A stretch of DNA of 64,000 nucleotides, taken from Bordetella ansorpii. GTDB lineage: Bacteria > Pseudomonadota > Gammaproteobacteria > Burkholderiales > Burkholderiaceae_B. Positions 44,772 through 56,365 of the stretch are shown here, one piece after another. How positions within the stretch are numbered: position 1 is the stretch's first letter; each line of letters begins with the position of its first letter. The notes under the pieces were generated by a model that worked only from the letters and a program-made list of their open reading frames with translations, was not told where the DNA came from and did not search any database. The translations under genes and the position numbers were made by a program. The stretch spans positions 1-64,000 of the forward strand of contig NZ_FKIF01000009.1 in the NCBI RefSeq assembly GCF_900078705.1. The letters are read 5' to 3'.

Positions 44772-45566
44772 TTAGGCTTTTTTAACGCACCTCGCCTGAC
44801 CAAATGCATTCCATTGATTGATCAGGTTGGCGATAGCGCGGCCTTCCTGAGTTTGTGACGCGATGCGACGCGTCAGCAGCGTGTCGCCGATGCAGCGCTT
44901 AATGCGCGAAAATTGCGCCTCAACGCGAGCGCGCAGGCCATAGCCATATTTGTTCTGGAATGCATACTGTCCCTTCTCTTTCAGATAACGCACAAGTTGA
45001 TCGTGCCAACGATTTTGCTTCGCGTCATCGACCGCATCGGCCTTGGGAGGAATCACCGGCACGACGCCGCTGGCGAGCAGTTGTTCATTGCGCTCGATCT
45101 GGTAATACGCCGTATCGGCAATGAGTCGATCGATCTTACCGACTTGCGGCAACAGCAAATCGAGGCCGCTACTGTCTCCAGTGCCGGTATCGGTGATTTC
45201 CACTGCCAGTACGTCGCCTTCAGCATCCATGGCCAGATGCATCATGCGCCATGGCGTACGCTCAGCTTTCTTGCCGTATTTCTTTTCGTACCATGCGCCG
45301 GCATGAGAAAAGCGCAAGCCCGTGCTGTCCACTATCACCGTCACCGGCTCGCCTTCATTGAGGCGCTCAGCCGCGCGCACGCACTTCCTGCGCACCGTGA
45401 TGTCCAGCGAAGCAAACAGGTCCGACAGATGGCCAAAGCTGGGTACGGGCAGCTCGACGCCACGCCCGCGCCAATAGTCGTGCATGAAGCCCGCGAATTC
45501 CCGCAAACCCATCCGGTACATGCGATACAGCATAAACAGCAAGTTTGAGATAGCCCCTTGATTCAC
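44772..45566 (-). pseudogene. IS5-family transposase, N-terminally truncated
   Basis: A 264-codon frame from a GTG at 45,566. The DDE catalytic residues are intact (VIVDSTGLRF, LIADTAYYQ, RVEAQFSRIKR), with the IS5-type HLAMDAEGDVLAVEIT stretch. The beginning enters the family alignment at the helix LLFMLYRMYRMGLREFAGF, so about 60-70 N-terminal residues are missing. The upstream edge abuts the ABC-transporter ATPase remnant at about 45,560. No terminal inverted repeat could be recognised. Probably inactive and marks a recombination junction after dmpR. Confidence 0.8.
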
Positions 45567-46027
45567 CGGACACGGTCTCTGTTTCTGGATGAACCCACTT
45601 CAGGGGTAGATCCCATCACCCGGCGCGAATTCTGGACCCACATCAACGGACTGGCCCGCAAGGGCGTGACCATCATGGTCACCACCCACTTCATGGACGA
45701 GGCCGAATACTGCGATCGCGTGGCCATGCTGTCGCGTGCGCAACTGATTGCGCTGGATACGCCCGACGCGCTCAGTATGAGCTCCATTAACCGCATCCTA
45801 TTTGCCTAGAGGGAAGTCGTGCACAGTTGACTGGGTGATGATTGAAAACGGAGTCGAGGATGTCGGAAGCGGTAGCGCAGTGGGCGGGCCACTTGGAGGC
45901 GATCGAGGCCGAGGGTACCGCGCTCAAGCGTTCGGCGATCAGCCCAGAACGGCCCGACCCGACGATGGAGGACGCCTTCATTCACCTGGTGGAGTCGGCG
46001 GACCGCGAGATGGAGGCCACCATATGA
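45560..46027 (+). pseudogene. ABC exporter ATPase remnant (YbhF/RbbA type)
   Basis: Two pieces of a YbhF/RbbA-like ATPase. The first (45,560 to about 45,777) starts inside Walker B (LFLDEPTSGVDPITRREFW) and runs through VTIMVTTHFMDEAEYCDRVA, then hits unrelated sequence and a stop at 45,809. The second (45,842-46,027) ends with PTMEDAFIHLVESADREME, the normal C-terminus of this family. Walker A and signature are missing because the IS5 junction removed them. Stop overlaps the permease remnant start (ATGA). Non-functional. Confidence 0.75.
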
Positions 46028-46486
46028 ACGGCGCCACAATGCACAAAGACGGGAGTGGCCCCCTGCAGACCGACTTGCGCCGTTTTGATCTGCGGCGCTT
46101 GATGGCACTGGTGACCAAGGAAAGCTACGGGCTCGTTTGCGCTCCTGCTCGCCAGTCTGGTGCTGTTCATCCTGTCGGTGGTCGGCATCGGTCTGATGAT
46201 TTCCGCGGTCAGCATGACGCAGCAGCAGGCCATCCTGGGGGCGTTCGCCATCGGCGTGCCGGCGGTGCTGATGTCCGGCTTTGCGACGCCTGTGGAAAAC
46301 ATGCCCGTCGTCCTGCAATGGCTGGCCCAGGCCATTCCGCTGACCCACTTCCTCATCATCGTCGAAGGCAGCTTTCTCAAGGCCATGCCGCCCGGTGACA
46401 TTCTCGCCAGCCTGTGGCCGCTGGCGGTCATCGCCCTGGCCACGCTGACGATGGCCACCGTATTCGTCCGAGGACGCCTGCAATGA
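46024..46486 (+). pseudogene. ABC-2 permease remnant (YbhS/YbhR type) with internal deletion
   Basis: An N-terminal piece (MNGATMHKDG ... RLMALVTKES) joins, in a different frame near 46,130, the C-terminal membrane domain of an ABC-2 permease (LVLFILSVVGIGLMISAVSM, SGFATPVENMPVVLQWL, TVFVRGRLQ). Full-length homologs are about 370-380 residues; about 240 residues are missing. The stop overlaps the start of the outer-membrane efflux gene, preserving the original operon order of ATPase, permease and outer-membrane factor. Confidence 0.75.
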
Positions 46487-48021
46487 AATCCAAGCCCCGC
46501 ACTCCCTTTCTTCGCGCAACCGTCACCGGCCTGACCCCTGGGCGCGCGCGTCCGCTCGCGCTGGCCCTGTCCTGCGTGCTGCTGACTGCCTGCGCAAGCG
46601 TGGGCCCCGACTACCGCGAGCCGCCGCCGGTCGACGTCGGCAGCGGCTGGAGCTTGCCGTTGGCAAGCGAATCCCAGTCCGCAGACTTGAGCCAATGGTG
46701 GTCTGCACTGGACGATCCCATCCTCGATCGCCTGATGGCCACGGCGCTGGCACAGAACCTGGATCTGCGCCAGGCTGCGGCACGCATCGATGAGGCACGC
46801 GCCCTGCGCGATCGTGTGGCCGGCGAGGCATTGCCCACCGCCGCCGCTGGCGCGAGCGTCAACCGGCGCCGTCAAAGCGAGAACGGCCCCTTGCCCGTAG
46901 GCTCGATCCCCGGCCTTGACGCCACGCAGACCATCTACGACGCGGGCTTCGACGCGGCCTGGGAGGCCGACTTGTTCGGGGCCAAGCGGCGCGCCCTGGA
47001 AGGCGCCAACGCCCGCCTGCAGGCGACCGAAGCCGAGGCACAGGGCATACGCATGCGCATCGTGGCCGAGGTCGCGCGCACCTGGTTCACCGCCGTCGGC
47101 GCCCGCTACGAGTTGCACGCACAACAGGCCACGCTGGATACGCTGCAGCAGACTTGGGAATTGGTGCGCCTTCGGCATGCGCTGGGCGACGCGTCGACCG
47201 CCGACGTGGAGGCGGCGTACGCCCAATGGACAGCAGTCAACGCGCTCATCCCGGATATCCAGGCGCGCCAGCGCGCCGCGGTACTCAGCCTGGGCGTGCT
47301 GCTGGGCGCACCGCCGGAGCGGGAGCTGGCACTGCTGGATGGCCCCTTGACGCCGAGCACGCTGCGGGCGCTGCCGGTGGGCGAGCGTGCCGACATGCTG
47401 CGCCGGCGCCCTGACGTACTGGCTGCGGAACGTCGCCTGGCGGCGAGTTCTGCCGACATCGGCGTGGCCACGGCCGAGTTGTTCCCCAAACTCTCCATTG
47501 GTGTCGGCGGCGGGTTCCAAGCGCTCAGTACGGGCGATTGGTTCGATGCATCCAGTTCGCGTTTTTCCATCCTGCCGCTGATTTCCTGGCGCCTGTTCGA
47601 CGGCGGCCGCGTGCGCGCCGAGATTCGGGCGCGCGAGGCGGGGCAGCGGCAGGCCGCGCTGGCCTACGAGCAGGCCGTGCTGGCGGCGCTGGGCGACGCC
47701 GAACGCGCGCTGGGCGACTACCACGGCGGGCTGGACACACTGGAACGCCGTGGCATGGCACTGGATGCCGCGCGCACAAGCTACGGCCACGCCAAGGCGC
47801 GCTACGCGGCGGGCGACATTGCACTGGTCGAACTGCTGGCCGCCCAGCGAAGCCTGCACGAGGCCGAAACCGCAGCGGCACGCGCGCATACCAACGCCGC
47901 CGTGCAATTGGTGGCGCTGTACAAGGCCCTTGGTGGCGGCTGGGACGTATCCACGGCGGCATCCAGCGCAACCCATCTGCTGCGGGGCACTGCCGCCCCC
48001 GTCGCGTTTTCAAGCCGCTGA
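46483..48021 (+). CDS. Efflux outer-membrane lipoprotein (NodT/OprM-like)
   Basis: TolC-like outer-membrane factor of the RND/NodT family, 512 residues. Lipoprotein signal ALALSCVLLTACASVGPDY with lipobox LTAC at about residue 37, then the standard GPDYREPP motif and two OEP repeats (second marked by ADMLRRRPDVLAAERRLAAS and AELFPKLSIGVGGGF). The gene is complete although its ABC partner genes are ruined, so it could serve another exporter. Four-base overlap with the permease remnant. Confidence 0.92.
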   Translation: MKSKPRTPFLRATVTGLTPGRARPLALALSCVLLTACASVGPDYREPPPVDVGSGWSLPLASESQSADLSQWWSALDDPILDRLMATALAQNLDLRQAAARIDEARALRDRVAGEALPTAAAGASVNRRRQSENGPLPVGSIPGLDATQTIYDAGFDAAWEADLFGAKRRALEGANARLQATEAEAQGIRMRIVAEVARTWFTAVGARYELHAQQATLDTLQQTWELVRLRHALGDASTADVEAAYAQWTAVNALIPDIQARQRAAVLSLGVLLGAPPERELALLDGPLTPSTLRALPVGERADMLRRRPDVLAAERRLAASSADIGVATAELFPKLSIGVGGGFQALSTGDWFDASSSRFSILPLISWRLFDGGRVRAEIRAREAGQRQAALAYEQAVLAALGDAERALGDYHGGLDTLERRGMALDAARTSYGHAKARYAAGDIALVELLAAQRSLHEAETAAARAHTNAAVQLVALYKALGGGWDVSTAASSATHLLRGTAAPVAFSSR

Positions 48022-48040
48022 TTCAACACAGGAGACCGTC

Positions 48041-48244
48041 ATGCAAATCAACGTTGGAAATCTCGACCGCATTGTGCGCATCGTCATCGGACTGATTTTG
48101 CTCAGTCTCCCATTGTGGCTGGACTCATCTTGGCGTTGGCTGGGACTCATTGGAATCATGCCGCTCCTCACCGGCCTGGCAGGCCGCTGTCCTGGCTATC
48201 GCCTGCTCGGCCTCAGCACTTGCCCGATGCGAAAACCCGAGTGA
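48041..48244 (+). CDS. DUF2892 inner-membrane protein (YgaP-like)
   Basis: A 67-residue protein starting MQINVGNLDRIVRIVIGLIL with two membrane helices and the CPGYRLLGLSTC end typical of DUF2892, the membrane part of YgaP-type rhodanese proteins. The two cysteines near the C-terminus are conserved. An AGGAGA site is 6 bases upstream. Function unknown. Confidence 0.88.
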   Translation: MQINVGNLDRIVRIVIGLILLSLPLWLDSSWRWLGLIGIMPLLTGLAGRCPGYRLLGLSTCPMRKPE

Positions 48245-48251
48245 ACGCCCT

Positions 48252-49661
48252 ATGAAACTCAGTTTTTTGGGCGCAGCCCGAGAAGTCACCGGATCGTGCT
48301 TCCTGGTCGAAGCGGCTAATGTCCGCTTCCTGGTCGATTGCGGCATGGTTCAAGGTGGGCGTGTAGCAGCAGCACGCAACTACGAGCCGTTTGCGTTCGA
48401 CCCGGCGTCCATTGACTTCGTCCTGCTGACCCACGCCCACATCGACCATAGCGGGCTATTGCCCAAACTGACGCGCGCCGGGTTCAAGGGGCCCATCTAC
48501 GCCACGCCAGCGACGGTTGATCTGCTCGGGGTGATGCTGCCCGATAGCGCTCACATCCAGGAAAGCGATGCCAAGCGGGTTGCCAAGCGGTTCAAAGAGA
48601 AGACCGTGCCGCCACCCCTGTATACCCTGCAGGATACACACGAATGCCTGCAGCAGGTACGCGGCATCGAATACGACCGGGAGTTCGCACCCCGCGTCGG
48701 GGTGCGCGCCCGCTTTCGTGATGCCGGCCACATCCTCGGCTCGGCCATCGTGGAAGTGTGGATTACCGAGTACGGTTACCCCACGAAGATCGTGTTCAGC
48801 GGCGATTTGGGCCAGCCGGGACGCCCCATCCTGCGCGACCCGACACCCATCGAGGACGCGGACATCCTCGTCATCGAGTCCACCTACGGCGACCGCCGGC
48901 ACAAGGATTTTTCGGCGACCGAAGCGGACATGATCGGCATCGTCGAGAAAACCCTGTTCGAGCGCGGCGGCAATGTCATCGTTCCGGCCTTTGCGGTCGG
49001 CCGAACCCAGGAGGTGCTCTACCACCTACATCGTCTCACCTGCGAAGGGCGTCTGCAGCGTCCAATGGTGTTTGTCGATTCGCCGATGGCCACCGAGGCC
49101 ACACGCATCACGCGTGAGCATCTCGAATTGTTCGACGAACAGGCGAAGCGGTTGGCCGGATGGCATGCGCGCGGCGAGAACCTCCCGTATCTGGATTTCA
49201 CCGCGAGCGCTGAGGAGTCCATGGCGCTGAACCGGATTCGCTCCGGGGCCATCATTATTTCTGCCAGCGGCATGTGCGATGCGGGGCGTATCCGGCACCA
49301 CCTGCGCCACAACTTGCCACGCCGCGAATGCAGCATCTTGTTTCCCGGTTTCCAGGCGCAGGGGACGCTTGGCCGGCGCCTGATCGAGGGGGCCGAACGT
49401 GTACGCATCTTCGGTGAGGACATCCCGGTACGTGCGGCGATCCACAGCGTGGACGGCCTCTCGGCGCATGCCGACCAAAAGGCGCTGCTGGATTGGGCCC
49501 GTGCTTTCATTCAAGCACCGGCGCAAACCTTCGTGGTGCATGGGGAATCGTCGGCCGCGCAAGCCTTCGCTGAACTCTTGCAGCAGCAACTCGGCTGGCA
49601 GGTCACGGTGCCCGAGTATGGCCATGCGCTGCGCTGGCCGGACTTTCTGGCGCACGAGTGA
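48252..49661 (+). CDS. MBL-fold/beta-CASP RNA-processing hydrolase
   Basis: Metallo-beta-lactamase-fold protein of 469 residues with the beta-CASP insert, like the CPSF/Ysh1-type bacterial exoribonucleases. Zinc motif THAHIDHSG (His61, His63, Asp65, His66), a further His in FRDAGHILGSA and Asp in FSGDLGQPG. C-terminal motifs are SASGMCDAGRIRHHL and DGLSAHADQKAL. The start is 7 bases after the DUF2892 stop and the stop overlaps the LOG gene start. Likely cuts or trims RNA; its targets are unknown. Confidence 0.9.
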   Translation: MKLSFLGAAREVTGSCFLVEAANVRFLVDCGMVQGGRVAAARNYEPFAFDPASIDFVLLTHAHIDHSGLLPKLTRAGFKGPIYATPATVDLLGVMLPDSAHIQESDAKRVAKRFKEKTVPPPLYTLQDTHECLQQVRGIEYDREFAPRVGVRARFRDAGHILGSAIVEVWITEYGYPTKIVFSGDLGQPGRPILRDPTPIEDADILVIESTYGDRRHKDFSATEADMIGIVEKTLFERGGNVIVPAFAVGRTQEVLYHLHRLTCEGRLQRPMVFVDSPMATEATRITREHLELFDEQAKRLAGWHARGENLPYLDFTASAEESMALNRIRSGAIIISASGMCDAGRIRHHLRHNLPRRECSILFPGFQAQGTLGRRLIEGAERVRIFGEDIPVRAAIHSVDGLSAHADQKALLDWARAFIQAPAQTFVVHGESSAAQAFAELLQQQLGWQVTVPEYGHALRWPDFLAHE

Positions 49662-50527
49662 TGAAACCTGCAGAAGATCTCGCTGAACGCCTGCGCGCCA
49701 TCCGCGAGTCACCAACATACCGTCTTGCGTACGAAGACATCGAGCTGCTTGGCCAGGACGAACTGCGGCCGCTGCGACTACAACTCGAACTGCTCAAACC
49801 TGAGCGCATCCTGCACGAGCAAGGCATTCACTCGACGGTAGTGGTCTTCGGCAGCGCACGCGTGAGCGATGCCGAGACGGCAGAAGCCCGCCTTGGCGCG
49901 CTGGAGCGTCAGGCGCTCGTCACTCCGGAGAATGTCGGGCTGAGGCAAGAGCTTGCGCGAGCCAATCGCCGGGTCGAACAGGCACGTCACTACGAGCAAG
50001 CGAGGCGTTTCTCGGGCCTTATTTCGGCGCGTTTCCAGCAGCAAAACCGCCGTGATTTCGTCGTCGTCACCGGGGGTGGGCCCGGCATCATGGAGGCCGC
50101 CAACCGCGGTGCTTTCGAGGTTGGCGCACGTTCGATTGGCCTCAACATCACGCTGCCCCACGAACAGGCACCCAACCCCTACATGTGCCCGGATTTGGCG
50201 TTCCGATTCCACTATTTCGCGCTGCGCAAGATGCACTTCTTGTTGCACGCCAAGGGCTTGGTGGCATTCCCGGGTGGCTATCGAACGCTCGATGAGCTGT
50301 TCGAGGTGCTCACCTTGATCCAGACCGGAAAGATGCAGCGTATTCCGGTAGTGCTGGTCGGCCGTGCATTCTGGCATCGCGTAGTTGATTTCGATCTTCT
50401 GCTCGACGAAGGCTATGTCTCTCCATCCGATCTCGACTTGTTCACCTGCGTAGACAAAGCAGAGGAAATCGTCAGTGCCCTCGAACGCTTTTACGTCACC
50501 AGGGCAGCAGGCGATGGGGCAACATGA
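49661..50527 (+). CDS. LOG-family (TIGR00730-like) protein, possible nucleotide phosphoribohydrolase
   Basis: A 288-residue LOG protein. The diagnostic motifs are VVTGGGPGIMEAANRGAFE and PGGYRTLDELFEVLTLIQ, the latter being the PGGxGTxxE signature with Tyr-Arg replacing one Gly. An N-terminal extension of about 70 residues, with a helical insert QALVTPENVGLRQELARA, distinguishes it from short LOG enzymes. It starts on the MBL stop (TGATG) and its stop overlaps the LpxR-like start (ATGA). Known LOG enzymes release bases from nucleoside monophosphates; the activity of this branch is unproven. Confidence 0.88.
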   Translation: MKPAEDLAERLRAIRESPTYRLAYEDIELLGQDELRPLRLQLELLKPERILHEQGIHSTVVVFGSARVSDAETAEARLGALERQALVTPENVGLRQELARANRRVEQARHYEQARRFSGLISARFQQQNRRDFVVVTGGGPGIMEAANRGAFEVGARSIGLNITLPHEQAPNPYMCPDLAFRFHYFALRKMHFLLHAKGLVAFPGGYRTLDELFEVLTLIQTGKMQRIPVVLVGRAFWHRVVDFDLLLDEGYVSPSDLDLFTCVDKAEEIVSALERFYVTRAAGDGAT

Positions 50528-50589
50528 TTGGCATCGACGGGTATCGCTGGAGCCTGCGCGGCACCAAAGTGCAGCAGCCGATGCAGTGC
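50524..50589 (+). pseudogene. 5' fragment of the LpxR-like gene, cut off by IS21
   Basis: An ATG overlapping the LOG stop (ATGA at 50,524-50,527) opens a 22-codon frame, MIGIDGYRWSLRGTKVQQPM then QC, that stops at the left end of the IS21 element. Removing the element and one copy of the 4-bp target duplication joins it in frame to the LpxR-like frame at 52,687. This restores a signal-peptide-like MQCVTLLIAGALFSPISTFG. Confidence 0.75.
50586..50589. repeat. Left target-site duplication of the IS21 element (GTGC)
   Basis: GTGC directly before the left terminal repeat is repeated directly after the right one at 52,683-52,686, as expected for a 4-bp IS21-type duplication. Confidence 0.7.
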
Positions 50590-50637
50590 TGTCAGCAGCA
50601 CGTTGAAAATGACCCAGCGGCAGCACATTGGATTTGA

Positions 50638-52511
<1,874 letters not shown>

Positions 52512-52682
52512 GTGATGATCAGCAACATCGTTTGACCCTGGGTCAGGCGAAACCGATGGCCAGCAACTGACGCTGACCCAGGGTCACGCAACATGCTGGG
52601 CATCAACTTGGTGACCCAGGTGGGTCAAATCTAATGTGCTGCACAACGGCCCAAGTGGGTCACTTCTAAGTTGCTGTTGACA

Positions 52683-53820
52683 GTGCGTCACCTTGTTGAT
52701 TGCGGGTGCATTGTTCAGCCCGATCTCTACTTTCGGTTCCGAAGTCTCGCTCTCTACAAATCCTTCCTCCTGCTCGCCAGAGCAATCCCTGCGCTGGCGG
52801 GGCGGCACCCTGCGTCTGGAGAACGATTTGTTCACCGGCTCCGATCGCAACTACACCAACGGTGTCGCGCTAACAGCAGTCTCACGCGATCTGCAAGGCG
52901 GGCTCCGTCCGGAGTGCCTGCCCCAGCCGATTGGTTTGTACGCCCGCTTCATCGGCTGGGCTGATCCAGGCTTCTGGCACGAAGCCGGCGCCCACTCGTC
53001 GTCGCAAAACCTCGTTGTGCGCTTTGGCCAAGCCATGTACACGCCCGAGAACAAGACGCGCACCGATGTGATTCCAGATGACCGACCGTACGCTGGTTTG
53101 CTCTACCTGGGTTTGGCGTGGAATCGCCGCATCCACCCACAAGCTGCCAGCTACGAAATGCTTGACGTGCGTGAGTTGACCCTGGGCGTGATCGGCCCCT
53201 GGTCGCTGGCCGAGCAATCTCAGGATCTGGTGCATCGCGCACGCGGCATTGAGCGCTTTCGCGGCTGGAACAACCAGTTGCGCAACGAGCCGGCATTTCA
53301 GATGGCCATGGAGCGCAAGTTCAAGCCGTACACGGAGGGTGCCGTCCGTCCTGGATGGGGCAGCGACGTGATCGGCAGCTATGCCTTGCGGGTCGGAAAC
53401 ATCGAAACCGCCGCCAGTACCGGCGTGGAGTTTCGCGCGGGCTGGAACATACCGAACGACTTCGGCAGCTATCCGATCCGCCCTGGCGCGGAGAACCGCC
53501 CGCCCTCTGGTGTTGCCGATCTGCGCACGACAACGCCGCAATCGGTCCTGGCGCCCAAACCTGGGGCACATGTCTTCCTGAGCCTGGAGGGTAAAGCCGT
53601 CGCCTGGGACTTCTCACTCGACGGAAACATGTTCCGGCATAGCCATCATGTCAGCCGGCGGCCTTGGGTCGCGCAAGCAGCTCTCGGCATCAGTAGCCAA
53701 TGGATCGTTGCTGGACGTGGCGTGCGGCTCGCCGTGATGCGCGTTTGGAGAACCCGCGAGTTCGACCAGCAGGCGGGCCATCACGCATTCGGATCGATCG
53801 CGCTGAGTCTGGAATTTTGA
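52683..53820 (+). pseudogene. Lipid A deacylase LpxR-like gene, main part (interrupted by IS21)
   Basis: Outer-membrane beta-barrel protein of the LpxR (DUF2219) family, whose enzymes remove the 3'-acyloxyacyl group of lipid A. The signature GTLRLENDLFTGSDRNYTNG with the catalytic Asn-Asp pair and DDRPYAGLLYLGLAWN are intact, and the barrel ends with a C-terminal Phe (SLEF). The native start is upstream of IS21 at 50,524; the restored protein would have 399 residues. Within the split gene only a TTG at 52,693 could start translation; it keeps most of the signal peptide, so weak expression is possible. Confidence 0.82.
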
Positions 53821-53868
53821 GGACACCTGCAACCATTCGTTAGACCCAAAGCATTCGTCACAACATCA

Positions 53869-54342
53869 ATGGAGAAATTCGTGAACCAGCCCCTGAAACC
53901 CAGATCGTTCTTCACCGTCTCGCTGTCCGTGCTCTTGGCAACCTTCGCCACGGCACTCGGTGCGCAGTCCGTAGAGGCGGCAAAGCCAATGGCGCTTCGT
54001 ACCATAATGGAAAGACTCGGTCGCGACATGCAAGCCGTCACGGGCGCGATCTCCAAAGAAGACTGGCCACTGGTCGCCGAGCTAGCACCACGAATCGCCA
54101 AGCATGCCGAGCCGCCCATGTCGGAAAAGATGCGCATCCTTGCCTGGCTTGGGGCAGACGCTGGAAAGTTTCGGGGTCTTGATGGACAGGTCCATGACGC
54201 CGCGACCGCCATGGGCGAGGCTGCACAGCGGAATGACGGCCAAGCAGTCATCGCGGCTTTCTCCAAAACCCAGCAAAGCTGCCTAGCCTGCCACCAGAGT
54301 TACCGTCGCTCGTTCGTGGAAAAGTTCTATGGAAGCCGCTAG
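53869..54342 (+). CDS. Cytochrome c'/c-556-like protein
   Basis: Periplasmic c-type cytochrome of up to 157 residues: signal peptide (FFTVSLSVLLATFATALGAQ), a four-helix body and a single C-terminal haem site CLACHQSYRRSF, the layout of the cytochrome c' (PF01322) family. GTG 53,881 has a GGAG site 6 bases upstream and may be the true start; ATG 53,869 has none. It could relieve nitric oxide or other redox stress, as some family members do, but that is inference. Confidence 0.85.
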   Translation: MEKFVNQPLKPRSFFTVSLSVLLATFATALGAQSVEAAKPMALRTIMERLGRDMQAVTGAISKEDWPLVAELAPRIAKHAEPPMSEKMRILAWLGADAGKFRGLDGQVHDAATAMGEAAQRNDGQAVIAAFSKTQQSCLACHQSYRRSFVEKFYGSR

Positions 54343-54379
54343 CAAGGGATGGCTACACCTGTTGACGGAAGACTAACTT

Positions 54380-56365
54380 CTATCCAATCGATATACCTCG
54401 ACGAATTCCGAGTTCCCAGGAAGCCGATCCTTTGTGAATGGTCGCAGCGAGTTGCTGTCCCAACCGCTGCTCGATCACCGGCTTCCACGGCACCAGGCTG
54501 AACCCCATGCCGTCATCGAGCATCGCGTAGCGCCCGCTAGCGAGCATGACGGAACGCCTGTAGATGCCAGCCACGCGTTGGCCGTCGGACACGGGCCGGT
54601 GCTCCAAGCCGGTTTCGGCCGCAATGTCCTTGGCGGCCTGCGCCAATTCCCGATTGCGCAGCGTGCCCAACAGGTTCCGGGCCAGGATTACGCGCTGCCC
54701 ACGGCGCTCGGCCAGCCCCTGTTCGGCCAGGAAGTCGGCGCGCTGCTGCATCGCTTGTTTGGCCTCGCTGCCAAAGCCCAGGTTGCCAAGGCCCGAGCCG
54801 CCGCCGATCAGTTGGTGGTCGAGCCAGGTGGCCCCCATCACGCGGGCCTGCCGCTCGATAGGCAGGTGCGATTTCAGTTCCACCGCCACGCCGCCCAGGC
54901 GCTGCGCGTCGTAGCGGCGGCCCTGCTCGGGCAGGTCGCCCGGCACCTTCCACAAACCTTCGGCCACGCGCTCCACGATGCCGGCCCGGCGCAGGGCTTC
55001 AAGGCGGCGAACGTGAGCCGCGACGATTTCCTGCGGATCGCGCCCATGCGTGGCCCGGCCTTGCTCAATCGCCAGGTGATGATCGGTGCGATACAGGCCA
55101 TCGCTCGCCAGTGCAGCGATGTTCTTGTCGGCCGCGCGCACGTCGGCCGAACCCTTGACCTCCACCACGGCGCCGGTCGGATAGTTCGCCAGCTCGTCGC
55201 GGGCGTTGAGCGCGACGTAGTGGGCCTTGCCGTCCACGCCGTCGATGACCAGGTAGCCCCGGTCGCGCAGCTCGTCGGCCAGCCCCTTCGCGGCCACGCG
55301 GCCGAGAATGGTGCGGTCGTCGTCGCCCGGCTCGAACACCGCCAGCTCGCGCGGCTGGCCGCGCATGGCTCGCTGCATGGTGCGGATGATGTCGCCACGC
55401 TCGCCCAGGGCGCGCAGGGTCTTCTCCGCGTCGGCATGGACGACCCAGGTGCCCGGCCGCAGCTCGTCGGCCAGGCCCAGGCGCTGCAAGCGTTGCAGGC
55501 GGCCGATCAGCGGCAGGCGCTGGCGTTGCAGCATCGGTTCGTTGAAGCGTTCGGTCTGCACCCGGCCGTCCTCGCCGGCCTCGCGTTGGAGGGTGCGGTC
55601 GAGGCTCGTCCACCGCTCCTGTTCCACCTCGCGCTGCAAGGTCTGCTTGATCTCCAGCTCGGTGCGCGGCCCCAGCCATTCGGTTGCCAGTTCGGCGGCG
55701 CGATGGCGGAAACCATCGGTGATGTAGTCGCCCGCGATGATGAGGTCTTTGCCGGTGTCGTCGCGCCCGCGCACGACGATGTGCGTGTGCGGGTTGTCGG
55801 TGTTCCAGTGGTTCACGGCCACCCAATCGAGGCCCGTGCCCAAGTCGGCCTCCATGCGGCCCATGAGATGCCGCGTGTAGGTGCGCAGGTCTTCGAGTTC
55901 CGCGCCATCCTCGGGCGAGAGGATGAAGCGGAAGTGGTGCCGGTCATCCGCGCAGCGTTCCTTGAAGCCGTCGAGGTCGGCAGCATCGGTCTGCGGCCCG
56001 TAGGCTTGGCCCGGCTCGCCATCGCGGCCCACGCCATCGCGCTCGATGTAGCGCAGGTGCTTGGCGAGCGACTGCGGACTGGCCTGGCGCTGGTTGACCA
56101 GCAGCGTCTTGATGGTCACGCGCCGCGACATGGGCGTGAGCTTCGCCCCCGCGAAGCGCGCCGCCGTGTGGCCGCGACCCAGGCGCGAGCCGGGCCGCTG
56201 GACGGTGCCCCTCCCGGTGCCGCCAGTCGTCCCAGGACGGCGCACCGAGGACTTGCCGCCGCTGGCCTTGCCCGCCTGCTTGAGCACCTTGGAGACGAAG
56301 CCCTGGCCTCGGTTCTTCGGGGCGCTGGGGCGGATGCGGAAATCATCATCGCGGCGGTCGGTCAT
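54380..56365 (-). CDS. VirD2-like relaxase (DUF3363 type)
   Basis: Relaxase of 661 residues that nicks the ICE at oriT and leads the strand into the recipient. Basic N-terminus, then a nuclease domain with the metal motif NHWNTDNPHTHIVVRG (His186, Asp190, His193, His195). The C-terminal half is the DUF3363 region found in RlxS-type relaxases of Tn4371-like ICEs. Start at ATG 56,365 (MTDRRDDDFRIRPSAPKNRG); the frame stays open upstream but is compositionally a shadow. The preceding 436 bases (56,366-56,801) carry no gene and may hold oriT. Confidence 0.92.
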   Translation of the reverse strand: MTDRRDDDFRIRPSAPKNRGQGFVSKVLKQAGKASGGKSSVRRPGTTGGTGRGTVQRPGSRLGRGHTAARFAGAKLTPMSRRVTIKTLLVNQRQASPQSLAKHLRYIERDGVGRDGEPGQAYGPQTDAADLDGFKERCADDRHHFRFILSPEDGAELEDLRTYTRHLMGRMEADLGTGLDWVAVNHWNTDNPHTHIVVRGRDDTGKDLIIAGDYITDGFRHRAAELATEWLGPRTELEIKQTLQREVEQERWTSLDRTLQREAGEDGRVQTERFNEPMLQRQRLPLIGRLQRLQRLGLADELRPGTWVVHADAEKTLRALGERGDIIRTMQRAMRGQPRELAVFEPGDDDRTILGRVAAKGLADELRDRGYLVIDGVDGKAHYVALNARDELANYPTGAVVEVKGSADVRAADKNIAALASDGLYRTDHHLAIEQGRATHGRDPQEIVAAHVRRLEALRRAGIVERVAEGLWKVPGDLPEQGRRYDAQRLGGVAVELKSHLPIERQARVMGATWLDHQLIGGGSGLGNLGFGSEAKQAMQQRADFLAEQGLAERRGQRVILARNLLGTLRNRELAQAAKDIAAETGLEHRPVSDGQRVAGIYRRSVMLASGRYAMLDDGMGFSLVPWKPVIEQRLGQQLAATIHKGSASWELGIRRGISIG

